Positions 17,410-26,849 of a stretch of DNA of 64,000 nt are shown piece after piece; the stretch's first letter is position 1, and each line of letters opens with the position of its first letter. This DNA comes from Longimicrobiales bacterium (GTDB lineage Bacteria > Gemmatimonadota > Gemmatimonadetes > Longimicrobiales > Gaopeijiaceae). A model generated the notes under the pieces. It searched no databases, had not been told where the DNA came from, and worked only from the letters and a program-made list of their open reading frames with translations. A program made the position numbers and the translations under genes. Location: NCBI GenBank assembly GCA_958296005.1, contig CATQHQ010000001.1:264134-328133 (forward strand). Reading direction: 5' to 3'.

Positions 17410-18675
17410 ATGAACGACCAGATTGCACGCCTGTACTCAATGGCGGAGGATTTTCCTTCGATCTGGAAGCGCCGTAGCCGCGGAGACACTCGGGTGAAAG
17501 AACTCCTGACTTCAGTGATTTCCAACCTGGAGTTCATCGCCGATCAAATATGCTCCGAAGTACGGGAGAGTCATATCGTCAAGCGTACCAACGTTGTTCA
17601 CTACACAAGCTTGGAGGCGGCAATGTCCATGTTGGACGCCGTTGCCAACGAAGCCTCGAACGACGACGCCGGCGGCCGCTTGAAGGCGGCAATGTCCATA
17701 TTGGAAACCGTCGCCAACGAAGTCATGGACACTGACACCATCGGCCGCTTGAAGGTAGCAATATCCGTGTTGGAGGCCGTTGCCAACGAAGGCTCGGACG
17801 ACGACACCATCGGCCGCTTGAAGACGGCAATGTCCATATTGAAGGCCGTTGTCAACGAAGTCACGGACAACGACACCATCGGCCGCTTGAAGGCAGCAAT
17901 ATCCATATTGAAGGCCGTTGCCAGCGGCCGCTCGAAGGCGGCGTTCCGCCTGTACGACACTGTCCATCTCAACGACCCAAACGAGGGACGCTATCTCTTT
18001 CGGCAGCTGGCCAGACGCTATGAGTGGTTCGGTGAGGCGACATTGCGCAAGGCATACATAGGGTCCTTCATAACTCCGGCTGACAAAGGCACAATAACTC
18101 CGATTGACAACGGCGAAAGCGACGACTTGGCGTTCTGGCGCGCCTACGGAAGAGACGGAACGGGGTGCTCCTTCTCGTTGTCCATTCCGTCTGACATGGC
18201 ACTAGGTGTTCGCTACGGATCAGAAGAGGCAGACAAGACGACGACTCGGCTGAAGCCACTGCTTGAGCCGCTGAACCGGATTGTCGAGACCGCTCAGACT
18301 CCCGTTGACCGGGCGGCCGTTCGAACGGTCCTGGCGAACGCTGTCGCCAAGTCGCTGGAGCCCATTCGCTACCTGTACAAGAGCGACGCGTACGCGTACG
18401 AGAAGGAATGCCGCGTCGTCAGACTCGCCAACGACAACCAAAGGCAAGTGCGGTTCGAGTGTCAAACACCATACGGTAGCCCAGCGTACATTCGACACTA
18501 CTGCGAGCCCGACGATCTCTTGTTGCGCAAGTTGCTGGTGTCCGGCACGTCGATCGTCATTGGCCCGCGGGTCCCCGAGCCAGAGAGCGTGAAATCGTGC
18601 TTCGAGACGTTGCGGAACCGAGCCAAACTCGGCTCCACGATCAGGCTGTCGAAGATTTTGTACCAGAGCTTCTGA
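17410..18675 (+). CDS. DUF2971-like protein with internal 23-residue repeats
   Basis: A 421-residue protein. I prefer the ATG with GGAG nine bases upstream; a GTG 13 codons earlier is possible. The frame VVHYTSLEAAM, then KAAFRLYDTVHLNDPNEG, then SDDLAFWRAYGRDGTGC and the late YEKECRVVRL, with a C-terminal IVIGPRV, match the layout of DUF2971, a family of unknown function often found in defence islands. In a normal member the first two segments would nearly touch; here four full and one shortened copy of a 23-residue helical repeat (GRLKAAMSILEAVANE type) separate them. The 3' end overlaps the convergent E1 gene by 35 bases. Confidence 0.75.
   Translation: MNDQIARLYSMAEDFPSIWKRRSRGDTRVKELLTSVISNLEFIADQICSEVRESHIVKRTNVVHYTSLEAAMSMLDAVANEASNDDAGGRLKAAMSILETVANEVMDTDTIGRLKVAISVLEAVANEGSDDDTIGRLKTAMSILKAVVNEVTDNDTIGRLKAAISILKAVASGRSKAAFRLYDTVHLNDPNEGRYLFRQLARRYEWFGEATLRKAYIGSFITPADKGTITPIDNGESDDLAFWRAYGRDGTGCSFSLSIPSDMALGVRYGSEEADKTTTRLKPLLEPLNRIVETAQTPVDRAAVRTVLANAVAKSLEPIRYLYKSDAYAYEKECRVVRLANDNQRQVRFECQTPYGSPAYIRHYCEPDDLLLRKLLVSGTSIVIGPRVPEPESVKSCFETLRNRAKLGSTIRLSKILYQSF
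17611..17940 (+). repeat. 69-bp in-frame tandem repeats inside the DUF2971-like gene
   Basis: The marker GGCCGCTTGAAG recurs at 17674, 17743, 17812 and 17881, exactly 69 bases apart, and GGCCGCTCGAAG recurs 45 bases later at 17926. Each full unit encodes 23 residues and the last is shortened. Copies differ at scattered positions, so the expansion is not brand new, but the period is a multiple of three and gain or loss of units would keep the frame. Confidence 0.95.
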
Positions 18676-20113
18676 CCCCACGGGTCACAGTCTTCCAGAA
18701 ACGACCCAGCATCGTCTTGCGACGCGCCGAGCGCATCAAGTAGGGGGGCCGCACTGCGTCACCGCGGGCTCGCCTAGCCCGGAACGCACAATGTGGACGG
18801 CACTCCTCTCTCGACGCCGAAGTCTCCGCGGTTAAGAACTGATGTTCCTGTTGTCCGACGACCGGCCACCACTCGGGCGCCAGCACGTAGCGGAGCATCA
18901 TGTTGACGTCCATTGCGGCAACGGCCAGCCCGAACGGAAACACGTTTTGGTTGGCTGTCCTGTCGTCGGCCGGCAGGTTCGCGACGTAGGAGGGCTCATC
19001 AAGCGAGCCGTCCAGTTCCATGACGACGTCGCTGGATGTATACTGTCGGGCGCAACGCATGCAACGGTGGTACGGCGTCGTCAGATGCGTCCGCCAGTGT
19101 GCCGAAAACAGCGTGTCCGTCTCGCGATCAGACTCGACCGCCACACCTCCGTCCACCACGGGAACGAGGTGAGCGTGAGCTATGTAGTTGAGCACGTCAC
19201 GCGCAACGGGGCGGTCCACGCAGCTGAAGATCACGTCGCAGTCGAGAGCAGACTGGTAGGCGCCGACCTCGTGAATCGACGAGGGTGCAACTTCGATCTT
19301 GATCGACTCGGCAGCAGCGTGCTTGCGCATCGCCCGTTCGGCTACCCGAACCTTGAGCTTGCCGATGTCCGCGGGAGTGCCGTAGAGCAGCCGGTCCAGG
19401 TTGTGTTCCTCGACGCGGTCGGGGTCGACGAGAAGCACGTCGGCCACTCCGATGCGGGCGACCGCTTCCGCCACGACGCAGCCAACGCTGCCCAGCCCCA
19501 CGATGCCGACCCGCAACCGGGAGATCGCTTCCTGCGCTTCACGGCCCCAGGTGTCGAAGGTGCGTGCCAAAACGCGACGGCGCGGCGGGGGCGGTGCAAG
19601 GGCATCGTTGTGATGAATCACATAGCGCTTAGGCCCGATCACCCGAATTTTCTCGCACCACAGGCGCCGCATTCCGCGGCGGCCCTTCCTCCAGAAGCGA
19701 GCACTCCAGTATCCGTCGCGACCCATCGTCAATCCAACCAGCGGAAGGCCGCCGGCCGTTGCCGGATACGCCAGCACGTCGCGCTCCGCCTTGATGTCGG
19801 ACGAACTCATGCCCTGCCATCCGTTCGTCGGATGACTGTGCATGAAGGCGAGTCCAGATCCGGCCGACCGTGCGGCGTCGAGTGCGCGGACAAGGTAGTC
19901 CGGACAGAAGCTGGTGTTGCCGTGGAGCAGGCGGTCTTTCTCCGACGGCAGGATCAACTCGTCTACAAGCGCGGTTCGGCGGGTGCCGCCGGTGGAAGGT
20001 CGCCACAGGGCAAAGCAAAGGTCTTCCTGGTCCAATCCCCGCCGGTAGTGTTGAAGAAGGTGGTCTCGGGCTGCCGAGTCGGCATCGGCCGTCAAAGCAA
20101 CATGGAACCTCAC
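18641..20113 (-). CDS. JAB/MPN-E1 (ThiF-like) fusion protein of a ubiquitin-like cassette
   Basis: A 490-residue protein. I use a GTG that overlaps the E2-like stop (GTGA) and has GGAG six bases upstream; an ATG 12 bases earlier is the alternative. The N-terminal domain has a JAMM metalloprotease site, HSHP at residues 92-95 followed by SSSD ending at 106. The C-terminal domain is an E1/MoeB/ThiF adenylation domain: VGLGSVGC (about 205-212), VDPDRVEEHNLDR (about 229-241), FSCVDRPVARDVLN, and zinc-type cysteine pairs CMRC (351-354) and CRPHC (438-442). The protein thus joins the activating enzyme with a probable Ubl-processing or deconjugating peptidase. It is encoded with a Ubl and an E2-like protein. 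Its 3' end overlaps the DUF2971-like gene by 35 bases. Confidence 0.88.
   Translation of the reverse strand: MRFHVALTADADSAARDHLLQHYRRGLDQEDLCFALWRPSTGGTRRTALVDELILPSEKDRLLHGNTSFCPDYLVRALDAARSAGSGLAFMHSHPTNGWQGMSSSDIKAERDVLAYPATAGGLPLVGLTMGRDGYWSARFWRKGRRGMRRLWCEKIRVIGPKRYVIHHNDALAPPPPRRRVLARTFDTWGREAQEAISRLRVGIVGLGSVGCVVAEAVARIGVADVLLVDPDRVEEHNLDRLLYGTPADIGKLKVRVAERAMRKHAAAESIKIEVAPSSIHEVGAYQSALDCDVIFSCVDRPVARDVLNYIAHAHLVPVVDGGVAVESDRETDTLFSAHWRTHLTTPYHRCMRCARQYTSSDVVMELDGSLDEPSYVANLPADDRTANQNVFPFGLAVAAMDVNMMLRYVLAPEWWPVVGQQEHQFLTAETSASREECRPHCAFRARRARGDAVRPPYLMRSARRKTMLGRFWKTVTRGVRSSGTKSSTA
18673..18687. other. small inverted repeat at the convergent gene end
   Basis: TGACCC and GGGTCA flank a three-base loop just at the DUF2971-like stop codon. 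There is no T-run after it, so it is only a possible terminator, and it lies inside the coding region of the E1 gene. Confidence 0.3.
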
Positions 20114-20484
20114 ATCTCGCTCCATAGACGCCGCACATGCTCCGTCAAGTAGTTTTGCATGTGCTTGGTGGGCATGTCGTCCCACACTTCCCCTGGGGGG
20201 CGGCTCATCGCCACCCACTGGCGGCCGTCCACCTCGTATCTCTCCACCACGCCCCCCTTCTGGTCGTCCACCGGCGGGCTGATGTGAATCCAGTGCGGAG
20301 GATACTCGGGGTACTCTTCGGTGCCCTGGAAGCTGAGGCCCAGCACGAACGTCTTTCCCTTGTGCGTACCCGCTTCTACCCTGTACTCAAAGGAAACGAC
20401 TTGGCCCCTGGGGCTCTCGACGATCGTCGTCTTGTAGTCCAGCGCGTCGAGTTGCGCCCGGATTCGGTCGATGTTGGAGTACAT
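20110..20484 (-). CDS. E2-like (UBC-fold, prokaryotic E2 family E type) protein lacking cysteine
   Basis: A 124-residue protein. The core has a beta-sheet pattern ending in EYPEYPPHWIHISPP, which resembles the conserved Tyr-Pro-x-x-Pro-Pro region of UBC folds, followed by WVAMSRPPGEVWDD and a C-terminal helix (MQNYLTEHVRRLW). This fits the prokaryotic E2 families described computationally beside ThiF, JAB and multi-ubiquitin genes. The whole protein contains no cysteine, so it cannot form the classical E2 thioester; it may use another residue, act as a scaffold, or be a divergent pseudo-E2. It sits nine bases after the Ubl stop and overlaps the E1 start. Confidence 0.8.
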   Translation of the reverse strand: MYSNIDRIRAQLDALDYKTTIVESPRGQVVSFEYRVEAGTHKGKTFVLGLSFQGTEEYPEYPPHWIHISPPVDDQKGGVVERYEVDGRQWVAMSRPPGEVWDDMPTKHMQNYLTEHVRRLWSEM

Positions 20485-20493
20485 GACATTGGG

Positions 20494-20748
20494 TCACGCT
20501 ACTGGTGTCGGCCGGTTCGGGATGGTAAGGAAGACAGTCTCTTCCTCGACGTCGACCACATCTTTGCCACTGTACTTTCCCTTGTCGCCCAAGAGGAAGT
20601 AGTCTTGCGGCTCTCCCGGGATCAGTCCCTTCTTCTTGGCGAGCTTCAGGATGTCGAGCGCCGTCGGCTTTTCCACGGACAAGCTGAGCTCTCCGCCGTT
20701 GACCCGCACGACGATTCCCTTTTGATCCGATTTGTCTTTGGCGACCAC
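20494..20748 (-). CDS. ubiquitin-like protein (multi-ubiquitin domain, single copy)
   Basis: An 84-residue protein from a GTG with GGAG nine bases upstream; an in-frame stop lies just before, so no longer form is likely. The sequence follows the beta-grasp plan of the multi-ubiquitin family: IVVRVNGGELSLSVEKPT, then ALDILKLAKKKGL, DYFLLGDKGKYSG and VFLTIPNRP. It is the first gene of the cassette and the presumed conjugated modifier. The C terminus ends PTPVA, without the Gly-Gly or terminal Gly expected for adenylation, and no glycine lies in the last 20 residues, so even trimming by the JAB domain would not expose one close to the end. Confidence 0.82.
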   Translation of the reverse strand: MVAKDKSDQKGIVVRVNGGELSLSVEKPTALDILKLAKKKGLIPGEPQDYFLLGDKGKYSGKDVVDVEEETVFLTIPNRPTPVA

Positions 20749-21033
20749 CTTGCGGCCCTCCGTGTCGATGGATCCTCATCAACTCAGCCCTTCAATGTAG
20801 TCCACCGGGGCACCCCGCGCACGTAGCCGTCGCATGGCGTTTGCCCAGGGAACCGGGCGGTGCGGCTACTTGGAACCTTCCTCCGCCTCTGGGGTGTTGG
20901 AGCAACGCAGGGTACTTTCGCGTCGCCAGGGGGTTAGCAGCATGGACGCTCTTCGCGGCGACATCGGCAATCCCATTCAACGAACAGAATCGACAGCGAG
21001 TTCTTCCTTCACCCATAGCCGAGAGCGACAATC
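20749..21033. other. divergent gap at the right edge of the defence island
   Basis: This 285-base gap lies between the start of the ubiquitin-like cassette and the beta-propeller lipoprotein. Only short frames on the minus strand (18-36 codons) are present and none resembles a known gene. I found no direct repeat or tRNA that would mark an integration site and no clear promoter. Confidence 0.4.
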
Positions 21034-22236
21034 ATGAGAATCCCCTTCGGCAAGACGACCTCCCTGGCCCTGTCGGCTGCCTTCTGCGCCGCTTGCGAAG
21101 CGCGCCAAGCCGTCCCGGCCATCGCCGTCGTGGATAGCGCCGGAGTGCGGATCGTCGCCAGCGCCCCGCTCGGTTCCGACGCCACGTGCGCCGTCGGCGA
21201 GGAGCCGCGCCTCGTCATCGGCGGCCGCGAGGACGATCCGAGCTATTTCTTCGGCAGAGTGGTTGGCGCGTCCCGGTTGTCCGACGGCTCGGTCGCAGTG
21301 ATCGACTCGTCCGTCGGCGAAGTCCGCATCTACGACGAGACGGGGGAACACCTCCGTTCCTTTGGCGGCTTCGGCGACGGCCCCGGCGAGTTCAGGAGGC
21401 CTTGGTTCGTCTGGGTTCAGCCTGGCGACACGCTGTGGGTCGGCGACTACCGGCCTTGGCGCTTCAACGTCTTCGCCGCCGACGGACAGTGGAGCCGCGC
21501 CGTGCAGCTGGACCCCGTCTATATCAATCCGTCCAGGGGAGGCGGAGTGCTGTCGGGCGGCGCGCTGATCGCGTCCAGGAGCACTGGCTTCAGCCGGTCC
21601 TTCGAGACCCCGGACACTCTGGTCGTCGAGGTGCACGGCGCGGACGGCAAGTTCGCCGACGTCCTCGCGCGTCTCCCGAACACGCGGCGAGACGTGCTCC
21701 CCGACGTGTCGGGGGACACCTACATCCATCCGCTGTTCGATTCCGGGGCCGCCGTCAGTGCCCGAGGCGACCGCATCGCGATGGGCACGAGCAGCAAGCC
21801 CGAAGTTCGCATCCTCAATTCCGAATACAGGCTGGCCACGATTGTCCGCTGGGATGCCGGCGACCGGTCCGTGCGCGCCTCCGACGTCGAGGCCTATCGC
21901 GACGACATCCGTGCGCGACAAGCTGGACGCCAGCCGATCCAGGTCGCCGACGCACGCCTCAGCCCGAAGCGGCCCGTAGCCGACGTGTTCCCCGCATTCA
22001 GCTCGTTGCTGATGGGCAACGCCGGCCATCTGTTCGTGTTGCCCTACCAACACCCCGGCGGCGACCCTCGGGCAGGCACCATGGTCTTCGCCCCGACAGG
22101 CGAGTTCATGTGCCACTTGGAGCCGAAGCCCGGATTCTCGGTGTGGGAAGCCGGGTCCGACTACCTGCTGGGCGTGCAACTCGACGAGATGGATCGTGCG
22201 TCGGTCGTGGTGTACGGCTTTGGGGGGCTGGAGTAG
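21034..22236 (+). CDS. six-bladed beta-propeller lipoprotein
   Basis: A 400-residue protein starting [21 protein letters not shown], a short signal with two candidate lipobox cysteines (residues 18 and 21). After the leader come NHL/6-bladed-type repeats: [41 protein letters not shown] (the recurring GPGEF turn), [16 protein letters not shown] and later blades; motifs are split here only for description. Proteins of this type are abundant in Bacteroidota and Gemmatimonadota and usually bind something at the outer membrane, but no enzyme activity is known for this one. It stands alone, transcribed toward prfA with a 125-base gap. Confidence 0.8.
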   Translation: MRIPFGKTTSLALSAAFCAACEARQAVPAIAVVDSAGVRIVASAPLGSDATCAVGEEPRLVIGGREDDPSYFFGRVVGASRLSDGSVAVIDSSVGEVRIYDETGEHLRSFGGFGDGPGEFRRPWFVWVQPGDTLWVGDYRPWRFNVFAADGQWSRAVQLDPVYINPSRGGGVLSGGALIASRSTGFSRSFETPDTLVVEVHGADGKFADVLARLPNTRRDVLPDVSGDTYIHPLFDSGAAVSARGDRIAMGTSSKPEVRILNSEYRLATIVRWDAGDRSVRASDVEAYRDDIRARQAGRQPIQVADARLSPKRPVADVFPAFSSLLMGNAGHLFVLPYQHPGGDPRAGTMVFAPTGEFMCHLEPKPGFSVWEAGSDYLLGVQLDEMDRASVVVYGFGGLE

Positions 22237-22361
22237 TCGCGGAATCGGTCGTCCGCCACTTCCCTCCGCCGTCATATTTCAACAGGTTTCCGTCGAACAA
22301 CTGCCAAGGTGGCCCGCGCCGACCACCCCGGCGCCCGCTCCCGCCGCCTCTGGAACGCCCC

Positions 22362-23449
<1,088 letters not shown>

Positions 23450-23453
<4 letters not shown>

Positions 23454-24451
23454 CAAGCCGCCAGCCCGCGGTTCGTACCTCTGCCGGCGTTTCCGAACCA
23501 AGTGCCGCCCGCCGGGCCACGACCCCCCTTACCGTCCTGGAAGTTCTCCGCAAAAGCGCGGACTACCTGGCCGGCAAGGGGGTCGAGAACGGTCGCCTCG
23601 ACGCGGAGCACATCCTCTCCCACGTCCTCGAGATGGGCCGCCTCCACCTCTACCTGCACTTCGACCGCCCCCTCTCGCCCGGCGAGCTGGCGGCCTGCCG
23701 ACCTCTGCTCCGCCGCCGCGCCGCCCGGGAGCCCCTCCAGTACGTGCTGGGCTCGGCCCCCTTCCGCAACCTGGACCTGCAGGTCGGCCCTGGCGTCGCC
23801 GTCCCACGCCCGGAGACCGAGCACCTTCTGGACGCGCTCCTTGAAGTGACGGGTCGGCAGTGGACCTCGACCTCCCCTGTCGGCTCGGCCCTGGACGTCG
23901 GCACCGGCTCCGGCGCCCTGGCCCTGGCCTTGGCGGACGAGAAGCTGGCCGACCGCGTGGTCGCCACCGACGTGTCGCCCGCCGCTCTTGCTACGTCCCG
24001 CCGCAACGCCGCGGAGGCCGGCCTCGAAGCCGTCGACTTTCGGGAGGGCCCGTTGCTTTCGCCCGTCGCAGGCGAGACCTTCGACCTGATCTTGTCGAAC
24101 CCGCCTTACCTGACCACCCTCGAGTGGCGTTCAGCGGCGCCTGAGGTGCGGGAATGGGAGCCCCGGGTCGCCCTGGAGGCAGGCGAGGACGGGCTCGACG
24201 TGATCCGCCCGCTGGTTTGGGCCGCGATGCCCGCGCTCCGCCCCGACGGATGGGTCGGGCTCGAGGTTGGGCGTGGCCAAACCGATGCCGTCGCAACGAT
24301 CTTCCGCGAGGCCGGGGCCGCCGAGGTCGAGGTGCGGGAAGACCTGGCGGGCCGACCGCGCTATGTTTTCGCCCGGAAGGCCGGGACAACCCGGAACGCG
24401 GAAGCGTCCCCAAACCAATCCCAAACTCGCAAGGAGCCCTCGGTTGGCTGA
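23450..24451 (+). CDS. prmC: release factor glutamine methyltransferase
   Basis: A 333-residue HemK/PrmC protein. The N-terminal helical domain that binds the release factor covers about residues 25-100 ([21 protein letters not shown]). The AdoMet site is [16 protein letters not shown] and the catalytic NPPY lies in [10 protein letters not shown], the signature of amide-nitrogen methylation. It uses S-adenosylmethionine to methylate the glutamine of the GGQ motif in release factors. A basic, Asn/Gln-rich tail follows the fold and is probably disordered. Translation is coupled to prfA and the next gene starts within its last codons. Confidence 0.96.
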
Positions 24452-24803
24452 AATCCAAGAGCTGGCGGAGTCCCTGGGACGTGCCCTGGGCCAGACTCCC
24501 GAGTACCGCACTCTCAAGAGGGCCGCAGAGGCTGCCGACGAGGACCGAGAGCTAGTCGCCCTCAAGAACGAGGCGGCCCAACTCGGGGCGGCCCTGGAGT
24601 CTGCGATCCACAGGAACGAGGAGCCCGCAGAAGACGACATGGCCAAGTACGAGTCGGTCGCCCAGCGGCTCCAGGCGTTGTCGGCGTACCAGAGCCTCGT
24701 GGCCGCCCAGGCCAACTTCGACCGAGTGATGACGCGGGTGGACCAGTCCATTCAGGAAGGCATGCGGAAGGGCGCCGCCTCCACCATCATTCTGGCGTCT
24801 TGA
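24444..24803 (+). CDS. YlbF-family protein
   Basis: A 119-residue helical protein. The start is a TTG with a strong AAGGAG seven bases upstream; upstream codons of the same frame are prmC shadow. The pattern [21 protein letters not shown], then LKRAAEAADEDRELVALKNE and a C-terminal TRVDQSIQEGMRKG is typical of YlbF/YmcA-like proteins. In Bacillus these act with RNase Y in mRNA processing and development; whether that holds here is unknown and no RNase Y gene is in view. It overlaps prmC by eight bases and its stop overlaps the next TTG start. Confidence 0.8.
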   Translation: MAEIQELAESLGRALGQTPEYRTLKRAAEAADEDRELVALKNEAAQLGAALESAIHRNEEPAEDDMAKYESVAQRLQALSAYQSLVAAQANFDRVMTRVDQSIQEGMRKGAASTIILAS

Positions 24804-25495
24804 GCAGCGCCCCGACCCCGCCGACTTCGGAGCGGGAACGCGGCCTCAAGGCGTTCCGACGCCCCGTGTACGCGATCATCGAGCCCGTCGTCCAGTGGCT
24901 GGTGCGTCGCGGCGTCCACCCCAACGCGATCTCGGTGGCGGGGTTCGTCGTCACCCTCGCCGGGGCGTGGCTGTACTCGCAGGACCACGTGCGCACCGCC
25001 GGGTTCTGCATCCTGATGGGCGGCCTGCTGGACATCTTCGACGGTCGCGTGGCCCGAGTGTCCGGCTTGGCGTCCAAGTTCGGCAGCTTCTTCGATTCGA
25101 CGTTGGACCGGATCTCCGAAATCGCGATGTACCTGGGTCTGATGACGCTCTACAACAACTACGGCGCGGAGCTGGCGGACCTCTGGATGATCTACGTCAT
25201 CACGCTGGCCCTCGGGGGCTCTCTCATGGTCAGCTACACCCGGGCCAAGGCGGAGGCGCTGGGCTTCGACTGCTCGGTCGGGCTCATGCAGCGTGCCGAG
25301 CGCATCGTTCTGCTGGGCCTCGGGTCCCTCGCCTTCGGCCTTGCCTGGAGCGGCGTCGTGGTCAGCAGCATAATCGTGGTCGTCGCGCTCCTCACCAACG
25401 CAACCGCCGTGCAACGGATAGCTTGGGTGTACAGGCACGGCGCCGGCGTTCCGCTCGGCAAGTCCCGCGCCTCCCTCGGCAACCGAAAGGACTAG
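24800..25495 (+). CDS. CDP-alcohol phosphatidyltransferase, probably phosphatidylinositol-phosphate synthase
   Basis: A 231-residue integral membrane protein with about six hydrophobic segments. The family signature is complete: DIFDGRVAR, then GSFFDSTLD, matching DxxDGxxAR...GxxxDxxxD, whose aspartates bind metal and the CDP-activated lipid. The enzyme moves a phosphatidyl group from CDP-diacylglycerol to an alcohol. The immediately downstream inositol-3-phosphate synthase makes inositol phosphate the likely acceptor, giving phosphatidylinositol phosphate in the inner membrane; this is inference from context. A glycerol-phosphate acceptor (PgsA-like) remains possible. It starts at a TTG overlapping the previous stop. 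Confidence 0.88.
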   Translation: MSSAPTPPTSERERGLKAFRRPVYAIIEPVVQWLVRRGVHPNAISVAGFVVTLAGAWLYSQDHVRTAGFCILMGGLLDIFDGRVARVSGLASKFGSFFDSTLDRISEIAMYLGLMTLYNNYGAELADLWMIYVITLALGGSLMVSYTRAKAEALGFDCSVGLMQRAERIVLLGLGSLAFGLAWSGVVVSSIIVVVALLTNATAVQRIAWVYRHGAGVPLGKSRASLGNRKD

Positions 25496-25501
25496 AAGTC
25501 C

Positions 25502-26821
25502 GTGGAATCCACGCCCCGCATCGCTTCTCGCGAAGGACGCCTCGGGGTCCTGCTGCCCGGACTCGGCGCCGTGGCCACTACCGTCTTGGCCGGCGTCGAG
25601 GCGGTCCGTCAGGGGCTTGCCCAGCCCTTCGGAAGCCTGAGCCAGATGAACACGATCCGCCTGGGCAAGCGCACCGACGAACGCTCTCCGCTGATCCGCG
25701 AGCTCGTGCCGCTCGCCGAGCTGCCCCAGCTGGTCTTCGGAGCGTGGGACCCGATCGCCGCCGACGCCTACGACAGCGCGGTGGACGCCGGCGTGCTCGA
25801 CCGGCACCGGCACCTGGACCCGATCCGGGACTACCTCAAGTCGGTCGTGCCGATGCCCGCGGTCTTCGACACCGCCTACGTGAAGCGCCTGGACGGTCCC
25901 AACAAGAAGCGCGCCGACGACAAGATGGCGCTGGCCGAAGCTCTCCGGGAGGACATCCGCCGCTTCAAGGTCGAGAACGACTGCGACCGCTTGGCGATGA
26001 TCTGGTGCGGCTCCACCGAGATCTTCCTCCGTGCGGGTCCCGCCCACGCCACGCCGGAAGCGTTCGAGGACGCCCTGCGGGCCAGCGACCCGGCGATCGC
26101 GCCGAGCATGATCTACGCCTACGCCGCGATCATGGAGGGCATCCCCTACGCCAACGGCGCGCCCAACCTCTCCGGGGACCTGCCGGCGCTCGAAGAGCTC
26201 GCTCGTCGCCGGGGCGTCCCAATCGCCGGAAAGGACTTCAAGACCGGCCAGACCCTCATGAAGACGATCTTGGCGCCGGGGCTCAAGGCCCGGATGCTCG
26301 GCGTCTCCGGCTGGTTCAGCACGAATATCCTGGGCAACCGCGACGGCGCGGTCCTCGACGACCCCGAGTCCTTCAAGACCAAGGAAGAGTCGAAGCTGGG
26401 CGTGCTGGACTACATCCTGCAGCCGTCGATGTACCCGGACCTCTACGGAGACATCTTCCACAAGGTCCGCATCAACTACTACCCTCCCCGGGGCGACGAC
26501 AAGGAAGGGTGGGACAACCTCGACATATTCGGATGGATGGGCTATCCGATGCAGATCAAGGTGGACTTCCTCTGTCGCGACTCGATCCTGGCGGCGCCGA
26601 TCGTCCTGGACTTGGCGTTGTTCCTGGACTTGGCGAGCCGCGCCGGGCTGAGCGGCATCCAGGAGTGGCTCTCGTTCTACTTCAAGAGCCCGCAGTGTCC
26701 CGAGGGACTCTACCCGGAGCACGACCTCTTCATCCAGCACTGGAAGCTGAAGAACACCCTCCGCTGGCTGGCGGGCGAGGATCAGATCACGCACCTCGGC
26801 CGAGAGTACTACGCCGAGTAG
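25502..26821 (+). CDS. ino1: myo-inositol-1-phosphate (inositol-3-phosphate) synthase
   Basis: A 439-residue protein from a GTG, of normal length. It converts glucose 6-phosphate to inositol 3-phosphate with bound NAD. The dinucleotide loop is LLPGLGAVATT, and the conserved catalytic stretch includes APNLSGDLPALEEL, GKDFKTGQTLMKT, GWFSTNILGN and ESFKTKEESK, where the lysines polarise the substrate. Only six bases separate it from the CDP-alcohol phosphatidyltransferase, so the pair probably forms an inositol-lipid unit similar in logic to pathways known in actinobacteria and in some Bacteroides. Confidence 0.95.
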   Translation: MESTPRIASREGRLGVLLPGLGAVATTVLAGVEAVRQGLAQPFGSLSQMNTIRLGKRTDERSPLIRELVPLAELPQLVFGAWDPIAADAYDSAVDAGVLDRHRHLDPIRDYLKSVVPMPAVFDTAYVKRLDGPNKKRADDKMALAEALREDIRRFKVENDCDRLAMIWCGSTEIFLRAGPAHATPEAFEDALRASDPAIAPSMIYAYAAIMEGIPYANGAPNLSGDLPALEELARRRGVPIAGKDFKTGQTLMKTILAPGLKARMLGVSGWFSTNILGNRDGAVLDDPESFKTKEESKLGVLDYILQPSMYPDLYGDIFHKVRINYYPPRGDDKEGWDNLDIFGWMGYPMQIKVDFLCRDSILAAPIVLDLALFLDLASRAGLSGIQEWLSFYFKSPQCPEGLYPEHDLFIQHWKLKNTLRWLAGEDQITHLGREYYAE

Positions 26822-26849
26822 CCTGCTCCGGCCCCGGCGGGAAAGATCG

